From assembly GCA_020055645.1 (NCBI GenBank), contig CM034547.1, forward strand, positions 52,330,909-52,394,908: a stretch of 64,000 nt of DNA. Direction: 5' to 3'. The stretch comes from Tomocerus qinae. Its lineage: Eukaryota; Arthropoda; Collembola; Entomobryomorpha; Tomoceridae. Of the stretch, positions 28,690 to 41,122 are shown one piece after another (the stretch's first letter is position 1; every line of letters begins with the position of its first letter). The notes below the pieces were generated by a model. It made no database searches. It had not been told where the DNA came from and worked only from the letters and a program-made list of their open reading frames with translations. Both the position numbers and the translations under genes were made by a program.

Positions 28690-30953
28690 CACGATTCCAT
28701 GCAATCTGCATACAATGCAGTTAGCTATTGTATTACATTACATTACTTCAATCTACAATGCATTCGTCTATTTATCTACACGATGGAATTATACCGGAGC
28801 ACTGAGCTTTTATCCTTGTCTTGTCTATGCATGTGTCTCTGTCACTAACCCTGTCTCCAGCCGTGTACATTCAGCATTACTTTTATACACACACACGTCT
28901 AGCCCAAAATTATATCATTCCTATATCTATTTATCTACACTACTTCCTCAATCCAGATGAAACTTACTGGTTAGCGGAATTTTGGCACACAAGGCATTTT
29001 GTAAAATAACTAGACTTTTCCTGCATTGATCTAATTTATTATTCACTCCAAAAATTAATTAACTACTTATGAAGAAGCCCTAATGATCTCCACAAACAAT
29101 AATACAAATGAAAATTTAAATTTAAATCTACAACATAATAATATAATGATTTAATTATTGGATTAAGAAATTTATCAATTTGGAGTCCAAAATTGACAAC
29201 ATTCTTACAATGCTATGTATTTTTTGATTCTAGCGTGATTTCCAAATTCCGCAAACATGCCTAGTTGGATTGCACAGGAATATAAAGCACTAATATAAAT
29301 GCCGTGGCATTTCCTCAGCTACATAAAGGAAAAGCAATGCACTGTCTCATTTCATCCAACCAACTATTACCATTATCCCCCATTATTACCATTATTACAG
29401 TTTCATTTCTCCTGTATATAGTTGTTTTGTGTATGTTCTTCTGTGGTGCTATTCCCATACACGTAGCAACTGAACCCTTCCCTAATATTTCCTTCTTTCT
29501 TTCAGTGCAGGATCATCAATAGGATCAAATGGGTCTATATCCCTGATACTATTATGTAATGCAGAGGCGAGGACAAAGAAAGCAATGATACCCTTCCTAC
29601 TATTACTTACATTGTATACAGATACAAAAGGAAACAAAGCAGATTCCAGTTAAATTGATTAAAATTCGCTCAAATCTCATTATCCCACTCATTTGCTAAG
29701 CAATTCTCTCTAAATGAATTTCAGCGAGCTGATTGTCATAGCTGTTCTACTGTATTACTGTTACTTTTCAGAGATAGATAGATACTTATGTCGTTAGTAT
29801 AGTTCAGAAGAGCTCCTATTATAGCTAAACTAATTGTAAGCTAATCTAAGCCCGTCGTAGCTATCCATCCATTTCAGGAGCTCTTCACGGTGTTAATTTA
29901 ATGCACTCGAAGAGTAGTTGCTTGGAAAAGTTGAAAAAGTACTTTAACAGTATTCTAACGACATTCTGTGGCCTACTACTGTGCTATCGAAGCAATCCTT
30001 ATTATACACAAGAACTCTACCTTTTACACTTGAAAAACTATATAGTAAAATTAAGTTAGCTTGAAACCACTTTTTAAGAGTCCTTTGCATTTGCTTCTGG
30101 GAAACTTCATTGTTGAATATTATCTAAATGGTGTATCGGCAGAATTTACTACATTCCCCTTTCTTCCCTGTTGCAAAGGAGAGGAAAGGAGTACAGTTAC
30201 AAATAACAGCTACATGATATTCAGTGAGCTGAAGAAATTTGACGAACTCTGTCACTCAAGGAAAGAAAAATAAATAAGAAAGCGTAACCTGAGTCTGTCT
30301 GCTGTGCTAATAGCATAAAAGATGTATTAATATAGTAGAACCATCCATTAGCATTAGCGCAGCTGTAGGGAAAGTAGTAAATAGAAGAAAAATTGTGCAT
30401 CTCGTGGAAATAATTGGGAATTCTGATAGTCACATTTCTCGTTGGGAAAGAAAACAATAGAAGGAATATATAGTTAATGTAATGTATTTCACCCGTTTGG
30501 TATTTTCGGGGAGATAGCTGATTGTGAGTGAGAGAGTCAAGTCAGTCGAGTTGTCTAGATAGCGATTGTGAGTCATGAGTATTTGTTCGGCTAAAAGAAG
30601 TTTCTCTCCTTCATTGGAGACGATGTTTTGTGCAAAATAAATAGGAAAAGAGAGTTGGAGATGAGAAGAAGTAGAAGGAGGTAGTTACTTATGGAAGAAC
30701 GTGGAGAGTTAGCTTCTTTTAGTAGTACATGAGAGAACTGAAGACAAAAGGAACTCTCCCATAATGATATCAGGCGCCTTGAATTCATTCATTCCAGCTC
30801 AAACTTTTATCGTTAATGAGAAAAAGTTTTTATCGTTTTGTTTCTTTTCTCATTGTCAGTTGAGTTGAGTGAGTTCAGTTTAGTTTAGCTCACTTCAGCT
30901 TTTCTTTTCCTTTATTTTCCCCGAGTTTTGTGTGTAAAGCAAAGCATCGCATT

Positions 30954-30996
30954 CAATGCAATGCAATGAATGAGTAGAGTGTAATGTAATGAAATG
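30954..30996 (+). repeat. CAATG to TAATG pentamer cluster
   Basis: Three exact CAATG units (30954-30968) are followed within about 15 bases by TAATG TAATG AAATG. The two sub-arrays suggest a shared pentamer origin with drift between them. Confidence 0.6.
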
Positions 30997-33900
30997 CCCT
31001 CCTCTTACTATTCTCTATCATCATTACACATATTACACTTAGACCTTTTCCTTTCACTATTTAGTTAGTTAGTTTTTAGCCGTCTTCTGATAGACACTAT
31101 TTATGTACTACAGATAGGACGCTTGTACTATTACCTACATTACATTTCCCAGATAGGTACCCTTACACAAATAGTATGATGATAACAAACCCAACCACTC
31201 CTTTCGGCCATTCTCTCCTTTCATTTCTGTCTCTCGCTCTCATTAGAATGCTCGTAAACATTTTCACTCTGTTAAATATAACTTTTATTTTCTGTGAGAC
31301 TCTTCTATCTCTTTAAAACACTTTCTTCTTCTTTCCCTCTGCACAAAAATCATTTGTTCCCCAACTCTACCCACCAACTATGTCACATCAAACTATTCAT
31401 TCTTGTGGTTTTATCTCCTACCATTGTTCTCCACCAAATTAAATACTCCATAACTTTCCCAATAAAAATTCATACAGGCAGGACGACATACTTCTGCCTC
31501 CTAACCCTATCTGCACCTGTAGGCAAATCGCTAGATTTATTTTCCTTTCAAATTGATATTTAATGCCCACGTAAAATACATAAACACATCTCACTCCACC
31601 AATTTACAATAGTTTACAAATTCTGTCAGGCCTTTCAATTTAGAGCGAAATGCTATCTAAATGAGTATGCACTACACAAAATCCTATAATGCAAATATAC
31701 TTACAGTCAACTCGACTCAAATCTCATAAAGAACTTTCATGTAGCGATTAGCATGCAGTATATGCAACCAAGAGAATGGAAGGCTGAAAGCAACCACTCA
31801 ACTCAACGCTCTTACTCTACTCCCTTGTAGATTCCCTAGAGATGAGTGACATGACCTGGTTCAGAATCTTTCCGAAAACCAGCACACAGCACCATTATAT
31901 CTATACACTCTGTCGATAGGAATTCAACTGACTATTCTCTGGATAAGAAGATAAACAGAGATGTCTCAAGATGAAAGACTCTCAATCCAATCTTCCACAT
32001 CCAAAAAGAGATACAAAATGTTTTGGGATTATAAGGATAAGCACTAGAGACAAGACAGAAGTCGGCGGAGAGGTCAGCTTAAATGCAACCCATTTTTGCT
32101 ATCAAATGAATATACACCACAATTTACGTCTATTTGTGCACTTATGAAATTTCCATTAAAATACTAACTTCAAAATATCAATCGATTTTACATAACATTC
32201 TCTACATCACGGAGAGATTGCTTGTTTAGTTATATAGCGGCTCTATACAAAAGCTTTTCTGACTCCAATGGATTGGTAAACTGAAATCAAGACTGATGGG
32301 ATATCTGTATTTGTAATGCAGACATCCAAAGACATCCAGAGACTTCTCAGCAGGAAAGGGTCAACAAGCCAAGATAAAAACTCGAGAAACTGAACTAGAC
32401 TTATGTCATGTCAGCTTTGCTACATTGCACTGCGTGTAGTTCAGTTCGCTACTACTGTTGCTTCTTCTCCTTGGTTTGGATTGACTGACTGCACCAGATC
32501 CACAATGAAATGTTCAATGTCATAATGAGAAAAGGCAGACATGTCAAAGATTAATGAAGTGCTAACACTCTTGACGTCTCCAACATCCAATCGCAAAACT
32601 CTGTTAACTTATACCTTAACTAATACCTAAATAGATATCTTAGTATACACTATACACCAGCTCCTAATAGACCCTATATACTTAGTATTTACATTACTAT
32701 AAGTGTATATTATTCAAGTAAATATAGTTAGCAATTCTGTTACTCTGCTACAAACGTTTAAGTCTCTGGTTTGGGTTGTAGATGTATTTCTGTGCTACAA
32801 TTGCCATTATGGTATCTTTGGATGTACATGCCCGTCCGCACCCACACGGCTCATTCGTTATTTTAATATTCTGTACATAGTAAAATATATAGTGAAGAAC
32901 ATACATGGCGAGAGGGAAACACTAATAGTAAGATGCTCAGTGACATGACATGAGCTTTCTAGTAAATAAATGTAGGAATTGCGTTCAGAGTGAAAAGAAA
33001 CCAAAAGATAAGCTCCCACACTCAGATAAGAGCATCTTGAGAGTTTTGTATTAGCCCTGTTTGTGTTAGTATATAATAGTAGGTGCTTATTGTACATTCA
33101 TAGATAATACAATGCTGGCATACAAATACAATGTAAGTACTTTGTTTAGTGGAGATGACAGAGCGCCCTTCCTTGCCATTATTCAGTGTGACACAGAGGT
33201 GTCACATCAAACCCTAGGTGCATTGCATCCATATAAACCCTGACATATGTATCTGTCAGTGCCCATTTATTTCTCGCAGCAAGAGAGAAAGACACTAGAG
33301 AGAAATGGAGAGTTCCTTTCGAGATATATAAGTACATAGGTACATAACCAAAAGTAAAATATCTATGGCCTATGCTCTGATCTGACATCCTTTGGCTTAG
33401 CATAGTGTACTACCTATTCCGGTCTATTCTATTCTCATTGGGCCAGGTCATGACCAACTCGGCTCGACTTCTCTGACTCAATGATATAATAAATGATGTG
33501 ATATATTTCCTCGTTAAAGCAGTAGGAAGGAAAGGAAATATTTGTATGGGGTAAGAAGAGTCTATCTGTCTCTTTAACGATTACGTTAACCTAGCCAAAA
33601 CTCCGCTCCTGAAACTAACTACACTATTCTAGTCAAAAGTCAAAATGAAATACACTTTTTTCCTTATTCACTGCTACATTCACCATTTTACTCCTTTCAC
33701 CCTGTAAACACGACTCGGAACTAAAGGAACATCCTTCTCAGTTTACTCACACTCTATTCATCATATTAATTCTTCGTAAATGTTGATCTAATCTTCCTTT
33801 AGTATTTCATAAACCATACGAAATGACCTTTCTGAACCTGTTGGCAATGAAATTATCATTTTCCTTTCAAGAAAATACGTGCCAAATTCGTGCTGCACAA

Positions 33901-36655
33901 ATTAATATTTGTGTTGCAAATTACATAGTTATTAAATAAGAGAGGAAATGATAATAAGACTAAGTAAATAGGAGAAGATGATGACGTGTAGTCTGGATGT
34001 GTCATCTTCCGCTAGAGATCAAGACTGTAGTACAATTGCTCTCTATTAGTGGAGTGTGCAAGGGATATATTAGTTTTTGTAGTCTGTAATGTATATGAGT
34101 TGTGAAGTGAGCTAGGCGTCTTAGTCGAGTTAACTTTATAAGTTATAGAAAGCGACGACAGCCGTGGTAATAGATTGCAAAAAAACTGGCGTTTTACAAC
34201 CACCTAATTTATGGACACAAAGGAGAAGAGCGTGTAATGAAATAAAGAATGATCTGCCATATGTTAAACGCGCAACAAGCGATGAATATGACATTCCTCG
34301 GAATTGCATTAGCTATCATTTCTCACTTTTTCTCTATAGATTCGACAAGATACTGTTTCCAAAAGAAAAATTACCCGGCACACCACAGGTTCTCTTTCTT
34401 ACTGCACATACAAGCCGTAGTACTTAGCCAAACTCCACTCCTTCACATTTCCTACACGACACGACATGCTCACTACTATTTATTTTACCAGAGTGTCTGT
34501 ACATTAGATATGGATATATAGGTGCTTACTCATAACTCTAACATAAAGATTAAGGGAAACCCGAAACTGCAAACGCGAGGAATAACATAAGAACTAGAGC
34601 ACAGGAGCCACACTCTGTGCAATTTCAAAAATAATAATTCCAGGCTTCTGTTCTGTTTATCACTTTGGCTCGACAAACTACTGTCAGCAGTTGACTCTTG
34701 CCATGTCCATTTTTAAGGAAACAGACCCTATACCTATAGTTACTTGTGCACCGACATGTATTTATCTCTTCTCCATGCAAACCAAACTCAAGGAGGAAGG
34801 AAACGTCTCAATTTGGCATAATGCTATGTAATCGACTACCTTGTTTAAGTTTTAATTTTCTTTTACTAGAAATACAATTTTTTAAGAAATACTTACAGAT
34901 ACAGATATCTGTTCTGTCATTCCGTCTGTAGGTAAACTAGGCAGGCATATAACTATTTCCTTTATTCCAGAAACTACAAGTCTCAGTAGAAATATAAATT
35001 GTTTGCTGTGCATGCTATGAAGAGACCTGACAAACGACATGTGTTGCTCAGTGTCTGTCTAATTAATGCCGTAGCCGGAGTATTTGTCATAATTAGGGGT
35101 TGAGAAATGGAAATCATCGCATGTGTAGAAAGCCACAAACATTCAACCCCTTTGCGTGCACTCTTCACACAAACAAAGCGTTTCTCTCACATACGTGTAT
35201 ATTCTTTATACTTTCTACATATTTTCTGTATTACACATATCCACATTTACACTAGTACCATCCTTTCTGTTCTACAATGCTACATGCACACAAGGTATGC
35301 AATAAAATCTATTTATCTCTCTCTCTAACTATTCATTTTTCATATCACATCATCATCATATATAATACTTATCTCTCATTTTATTATACAAATTCATCAT
35401 CTCTTTACATACCTTAACTAATCTGCCCTTTATCTCTCATAACTACTTTCTGTACAACTTGTAACAGGATGAAAATCGAGTGGGTAGGATACTGATTATA
35501 GTAAACAATTTTTCGTTCCTATTCTTATCACCAACTGATCTCATAAACGTCAGAATCCCTTTTTATAGTCTCGTACATACTATTAACACAATTATATCTG
35601 CTGTGAGCATTTATTAACAGCTAATTAGCAACATAAAAGAATCTCTTTCATGCCTAGCCCATCTCATTTCGTAGGTACTTAAATAATATCCTAATGTGTA
35701 CTATAAACGAATGAAATTACTCACAATTCCATTTTCGGAGTTCTTAAATAGAAGAAAAACTGCTTTGTCACAAGTCAAGTGAGGTGACTTGACATGTGTG
35801 AGTAAAGTTGATGTAAATGTAAAGAAACCCGTTTAGTGGAGTGAATTGAATGCTCAGTCCAATGTTTAGCTCAAATTAGACAGGAGGGTTCTGACGATGG
35901 ATGCGATTCAACAAATATCTCAAAAATGTATATATGTTTTCTTTAAGAAGAGCATTAGCTTGGCCTTTGGTGTTCCACACCCAAAACTCCAAATGTTCTT
36001 CCTACTCCTGCAGTGAACTGGTCAGCTCAAATTCGACGCATGCATTAATTTAGAGCCAATATAAATACTTAAATCCATTAAGCTCTGAGAATAAACATAT
36101 TATAAGTATACAACGTATTATAAGGAATTAATGGGTTTCTTTCCCAGTCTACTTGTAAATGAATTTGCTATAGTTGCGTATAATCTTAAGTCATGAGAGT
36201 GAATAACACGACTTGCATTTGCATCATGATCGTACTTAGCGGAGGGTCCTCTCTAGTATTTACATTAGAGTTAAAGTGAACCAAGCCCTTTATTGTAGTT
36301 TTTCATTAACCTGTACATACCTTTTAGATGTAGCTCAGTTATTCTGAGAGCATATGCTAAACGCAAACTCCCTCACACAGCGGTGGCTAAAGAAACCGAC
36401 TTCATTTGCATAAGTAAAACAATTAATAATTCCTGAGTACATACGTGTGACTCAAAGATATACACCACAAAGGTAGCAAAAACATATTGCTTAAATAAAA
36501 TTGTGTCGTGGAGAGGTTTCTTGTAACACATTTACTACAAAATTCGACAAGGAGCTACGAGGCAAAGCAAGTCACGCCAATGCAATTCCAGCACAAGTGG
36601 ACGGAGTTTTGTGAGTGAGCCGAAGCCCAGCCCTTGAAAATCTGCCAGTCTTCCT

Positions 36656-36680
36656 TCTGTCTGTCTGTCTCTCTATCTGC
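36656..36680 (+). repeat. TCTG/TCTC tetranucleotide repeat
   Basis: The run reads TTCTGTCTGTCTGTCTCTC and continues TATCTG. It is a tetramer microsatellite with a TCTG core. Similar CTAT tetramers occur at 925-938 and near 45114-45140. Confidence 0.75.
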
Positions 36681-37752
36681 ACACAGAATATGATGCGTGC
36701 GAAGCGATGAGCCATGAGAAGAGCAGAAGCTCTCCACTCACTATTTCTAAATTGAGTTTCTCATCCTATAGTTTACTACGCATATAAGCAGTTATCTTGT
36801 AAAAATACTACATCCTATTATATATGTACAAGACACGATACGATACTTCGATACGGCTCGAAAGCTTCGTAAAAAAGTTTTCCAAGATGTCAAAAATATA
36901 CCACAAGTGATGTTGCAGTTCCCTTCTACCAAAAAACCACAAGACAAATAAACATGGCGAAGAAAAGCTCATTCCTTCCTTAGTGCATGCATAGTAAAGT
37001 ATACGAAGTAGTAATAGGGCACAAAAGTTCCTTATAAAATCCACACATCACATTAGTTTGTATTCCACGAGTATCTACTATATAGCAGTAGACAACAGAA
37101 TACTCTTCCCTAGTAGTAGTTTGGAGCATGACACCAAAAAAGTATTTATAAGTAACTGTCTTCTTTATAAGATGAAAAGTTAAGTATGATATAGCATTAG
37201 GCTAAAGGAACCCTAAAAGTCTGAGTGAGAGATTATGTATTATCTTTTGCCTCATTCTAAATACCACACGAAACTTAAACTGAGGCATCTCATCTTCTTG
37301 ATCCTTACATTACACTTACAACTTACACACTTCATTCCCGAACAGTTGGGCATGTACTTGAGTGTGTGCTGCCGATGAGTTTCTATCTCTGTGTATATAT
37401 GCATAAATATGTGCTTTCATTTCAACTTGAACATTCTACCAATTTTAATTTCCTTGCCAGAGCATGGCGTACTATCGCTTCGTACGGCATGCTATGGCAA
37501 GAGCAATCCAATCCAAGCAAAACGAACAAACGAAGAAAAAGACGATGAGTCTAAAGTCTGAAATGAACTTAACTCATTCCTCACGGTTTTCTCTCCTTCA
37601 TTACTTCGTGATAACAACGTAGGTATACGCACATATACAAAATATAATATAGCGAAATGCTAACATCAAGAGTGAAGATTGTTAGCCAACTCATTACTTC
37701 ATACTTGCCAACTTTTTCACATTCCGCTACTAAAAATGTAAACAAAAATCCA

Positions 37753-37770
37753 AGGCTCATTAATGAGCCT
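37753..37770. repeat. 18-bp perfect palindrome
   Basis: AGGCTCATTAATGAGCCT is its own reverse complement. The centre is ATTAAT, a homeodomain-like AT core, flanked by G/C-rich ends. This could be a dimeric binding site, but nothing else in the sequence shows use. Confidence 0.75.
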
Positions 37771-38375
37771 GCGACAGCTCATCTCCAGTGCAGGCAAAAG
37801 CCATAAGCACCCAAGCTTATAGCGATGACGTCTATTCGCTCACTGTGACACGGATTCTCCTCCAACATCATATACAAAACAACATAAACTTACATTACAC
37901 TCCCTGTCGCACTTCTCGCTATCTGTATAAATACTCATCCTTCCAAATTGGCATTGCATTATATCAGAAATAAACGTTCGCAATAAAAAAAACTTCTCGT
38001 GCCGTGTCAAAAAATACACTAAACTAGCGAGGAAACATATAATTTACAAATATAAACCCACTCTGCACACAAAGCATAATAGTATAAATTAAATACTGAT
38101 TGTGTTGTGTTGGTCTGTCTGCAATCTGACTTTTACTATGTATTATGAGCTCCATTTCCTATGCATACTCTCTTCCACAATTGTACATCATGCTCCCACT
38201 ATATCATCAAAAGTTGAGTTTAGTGTGTTCCCTAAGTATGTTTACAGTAGGAGAAATGGGTTTGCATTACATTAGTGTGCAGTAAAAGAAGGGAGAGAGA
38301 CTTGGAAATGAAAATAACTCTATTGACTCTATATATAGTGTGTATGTGTGTTGTAAAATGATGTTTTTTCTTCCA

Positions 38376-38394
38376 CAGTCAACGGAGTTGACTG
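38376..38394. repeat. 8-bp stem with 3-nt loop
   Basis: CAGTCAAC, loop GGA, then GTTGACTG. The arms are perfect reverse complements. The GACTG words belong to the family of pentamers common in the window. Confidence 0.65.
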
Positions 38395-40206
38395 ACGGTA
38401 ACTCTAACATTGTACTCTCTAGTGTACACTACTATCCACCCTGGTATGGTGTTTGTAATTTAGTAGACTATTGGAATTAGTGTACAAGTACCAAAACACA
38501 CACTCATACAGTGACTTAATGGGAATTGAATAGAACACACCAACAGAAATATATAACAGAGATCCACACATAGATTACATAAGAGACGATACAGATATCC
38601 CAAATATACAACAACCAAACCAGAGATGAACACACTTTCGACCCAACTGTTTTTCCTTTCCTCCGTACATCCTCTCTGGATTCTCAAATTTCACATTTTC
38701 TTTTCCCTATTGCTCTGCCATTACCCTCAAACTATTTGTTTTAGGGTCTTTCTCCATCCCTCGCAAGCCTTCGCATACTCTACAACATTCAACATCACGT
38801 TTAAGTCAGTTCAATGAATATTTTTAGGATTAGCTCCTCACAATACACACAACTAACTGCCACTACTGCATCATGTGTCTACGACTCATTGTCAAATACT
38901 AGAACCACACCACACACTCGACAAAAATTCTACTTTACACATTCCATATACAACATTGTAGATAAAATTAAGTACTGTAGAGTAGCAGACAGCATTCCCT
39001 AACCAAAAGACATGGTCTGCTGTGAAACTAGTACTATAAGTATAGACTAGCTACACTTTATATATATAAAAATACATTTTCTCACTTTATTTCCCTTTGC
39101 ATTACATGTAAAACTTTAAGTACGGGAAAATAATGTGCACGAATAGTATAAGGCTACTTAAATACGTGAAATGCATCTACGGCATTCTATTGCAGCGTTA
39201 TTCAAATGACACTTCCATTCTGTGTGTAGTATGTAAAACTGAAGTTAACGGAAAGACTTTTGTTGTCTCTGTAGCTCACATGTAGAAATCAATCTTCAAG
39301 TCAACTCATTGTCAGTCTCATGGAAGAGAATGTCGTAAGAAAGCATTCCTGGGCTTCCAGTCTTCCATTCCGAACATATATGACCTTTCAACCCTTGCCT
39401 AACTTGTCAACTGCCCATAACCCGAGAAACATTCCTTTCTGACAATCATCAAGCAGATTTGCTCAAAATCTCTGGATTCCTAACTCCTCCAACTGTCTAT
39501 ATCTACCATTTCCTTCACATTCTCAATTTATCTATTGTGAATCTATTTCCAGACGAACCCTTTCTGCTCTTCTAACCTCCTAACAATAAAAAGGCATTTT
39601 ACTTTATTTCAATTTTTAACGTCCTCTTCACATTATGACTAAAAGCTCTCGTTAGAAAACATTACTGGCAACATTAAACGGCCATAGTGTCGTTCTGTAT
39701 TTACATCCGTGTCTATTTAGAAAGGAAGTACTGCATAACTCATAGCTATTTTATTTTTACGCTTGAAAATTAGGAGATATACATAGAGATAGGAATAATA
39801 CAATATATTATTTTTGTTGTGTTAAGGCTATACAGGTTTGGTTAAACTGTAGCCAGACAGGTTATAGTAAAGCATTGCTTTCTACAGACAGACACTTGTA
39901 CTTGTAAATCAAATCCAAACCCGTACAGATTACTATTACAGACAGACAGTTTATCAGGCAGAGCGTAACAAATAGTATAGCTAGTAGTACAACGTAAAAG
40001 CTTATGTAGAGAGGAACCTACGCTAAATGTGTCTGAGACACGGATAAATAAGAGATAGATAGGTAGTTATATAATATAGTGTATCTATATTTGATTAGAG
40101 CGCTAAAAGAGTTATTGCTAATAAGTAAGTTAGAGTACACAGTCGAGAGACAAGAAGAGATTAGAGATAAGTAGTAAACCAATAAATAAGGGTGGACAAG
40201 AGCGTG

Positions 40207-40215
40207 ACTGACCTG
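40207..40215 (-). other. 5' splice donor of the Meis-like exon
   Basis: On the minus strand the exon ends CAG and the intron begins GTCAGT. This is close to the animal consensus MAG|GTRAGT, with C at intron position 3. The junction splits a codon after its first base (phase 1), which agrees with the SEQ-G|D boundary of vertebrate MEIS genes as I recall it. Beyond the donor the frame remains open for about 20 more codons before a stop, so a retained-intron reading would add an unrelated hydrophobic tail. Confidence 0.72.
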
Positions 40216-40348
40216 CTTCACTGTTGTTGTCAGTGCTATGTTGAGAGTTAGGAGGTTGACTGAGGGGACCAGGTGTGCCACCGGACCCTGGTGATCTTGC
40301 ATCGTCGTTTGCAGGACCAGTATACGACAATGAGGAAGAGGGGGGTCT
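40213..40348 (-). CDS. Meis: Internal exon of a Meis/Homothorax-class TALE homeobox gene (partial CDS, linker region)
   Basis: Seen: on the minus strand a 136-nt open segment is bounded by an AG acceptor (40350-40349) and a GT donor (40212-40211). It reads 45 codons plus one base. It opens RPPSSSLSYTG, continues DDARSPGSGGTPGPLS, then QPPNSQHSTD, and ends NNSEA plus the first base of a split Gly codon. Known: MEIS proteins carry a Ser/Gly/Pro-rich linker between the MEIS domain, which binds PBX/Exd, and the homeodomain. In human MEIS1 it reads DDTASTRSGGTPGPSS and ends DNSSEQG. The order of elements and the phase-1 end match. Inference: this is the linker exon just upstream of the homeodomain exon of a nuclear transcription factor that works with PBX proteins. 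The piece before DDA differs from the vertebrate one and is several residues longer. PREP/PKNOX proteins lack the GGTPGP core as I recall, so MEIS is preferred. No homeodomain is visible, so the call rests on this linker alone. Confidence 0.78.
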
Positions 40349-40370
40349 CTGTAATCAAATAAATCAAATC
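40349..40370 (-). other. 3' splice acceptor of the Meis-like exon
   Basis: The intron ends, on the minus strand, gatttatttgattacag, directly before the AGA (Arg) codon. The tract is T-rich but broken by purines, so it is a moderate acceptor rather than a strong one. Using this AG gives a phase-0 start and the MEIS-like frame. A second AG two bases further in would shift the frame and is not preferred. Confidence 0.65.
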
Positions 40371-41104
40371 CAGACATTAATTACCATTACACTAATAATA
40401 AAATCATTAAGATACGCAATTCTTACAACTTTCTAACGCTTATCTGCATTCTTGTGTACACACCATAGGATTACAATAGCCACTTACCTTTAACTCCACT
40501 TTCCTTAGATAAGGAGCTACTATTACACAGTTATGTGGTTTATACCCCAATATTTCCTTTCAAAAGAAAGGCAATAACCCATTTTTCATTGTGGCACTCT
40601 GCGCATTAATAAGCCCAATCTGCTATGATGATTGCTCATGTGAATATCATTGCCTGCTAATAGAACTTATATCACGCCTACTCCTATATAATACACATTT
40701 AACACAATCAATATACACTTTGCGGCGAAAACACACTTTACTCTAGTCAAACTATATTTTATACCATTTAGTATTAGCAACGACGACTACAGATCCAGAT
40801 TTAGGTAAAAACTCCACCACTACTACCTTTCATTCACAACAGTTCCGATTTCATTTGATTTATATTAGCAAGGAGGAGTCTCTGCATAGATACATACGAA
40901 TACATAGTTTCAAACTTTTCCCTTTCTTTCACAAAGTTCACCGAAATAGTTCTACAGTCGAGTACTCTAGATATACTTTGACTCTTAAAGCCGCATTAGG
41001 TTCTAGAGAAAGAAGTCGAATAAATGCATAATCTTTCTCAAGTCTCGTTTTAGCCTCTCAAGAAACGAAACCAAAGAACATGAACACGCGGAAAAGATGA
41101 AAAG

Positions 41105-41122
41105 CCATTGAAATTTCAATGG
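41105..41122. repeat. 18-bp perfect palindrome near the exon
   Basis: CCATTGAAATTTCAATGG equals its own reverse complement. It lies about 760 bases on the 5' side of the Meis-like exon, inside the inferred intron. An open frame crosses it, but that frame has no recognisable protein. Confidence 0.75.

Larger units (their letters stand above)
1..40212 (-). other. Probable 3'-side intron of the Meis-like gene (non-coding, no further exon recognised)
   Basis: No open frame here exceeds 119 codons and none resembles a known protein. By eye I looked on the minus strand for back-translated homeodomain words (KKRGIFPK, WLFQHL, HPYPSEE, NNWFINARRR) and found none, so the next exon is probably beyond position 1. 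Contents seen: period-5 patches (for example 5681-5730, 7251-7290, 7486-7530, 12391-12450, 13341-13450, 30954-30996), microsatellites near 925, 12031, 15185, 28671 and 36656, and inverted repeats at 8244, 19869, 21451, 37753 and 38376. C-rich blocks occur near 1560-1920 and 4090-4330 and a G-rich block near 16740-17300. AT-rich stretches lie near 16600-16720 and 29040-29180. An unseen small exon, or the end of the gene and intergenic DNA, remains possible. Confidence 0.55.

Noticed and set aside
40018..40377. 119-codon minus-strand frame overlapping the exon
   Set aside because: It reads the exon in a different frame and continues through both splice sites. The MEIS-like frame explains the sequence better.
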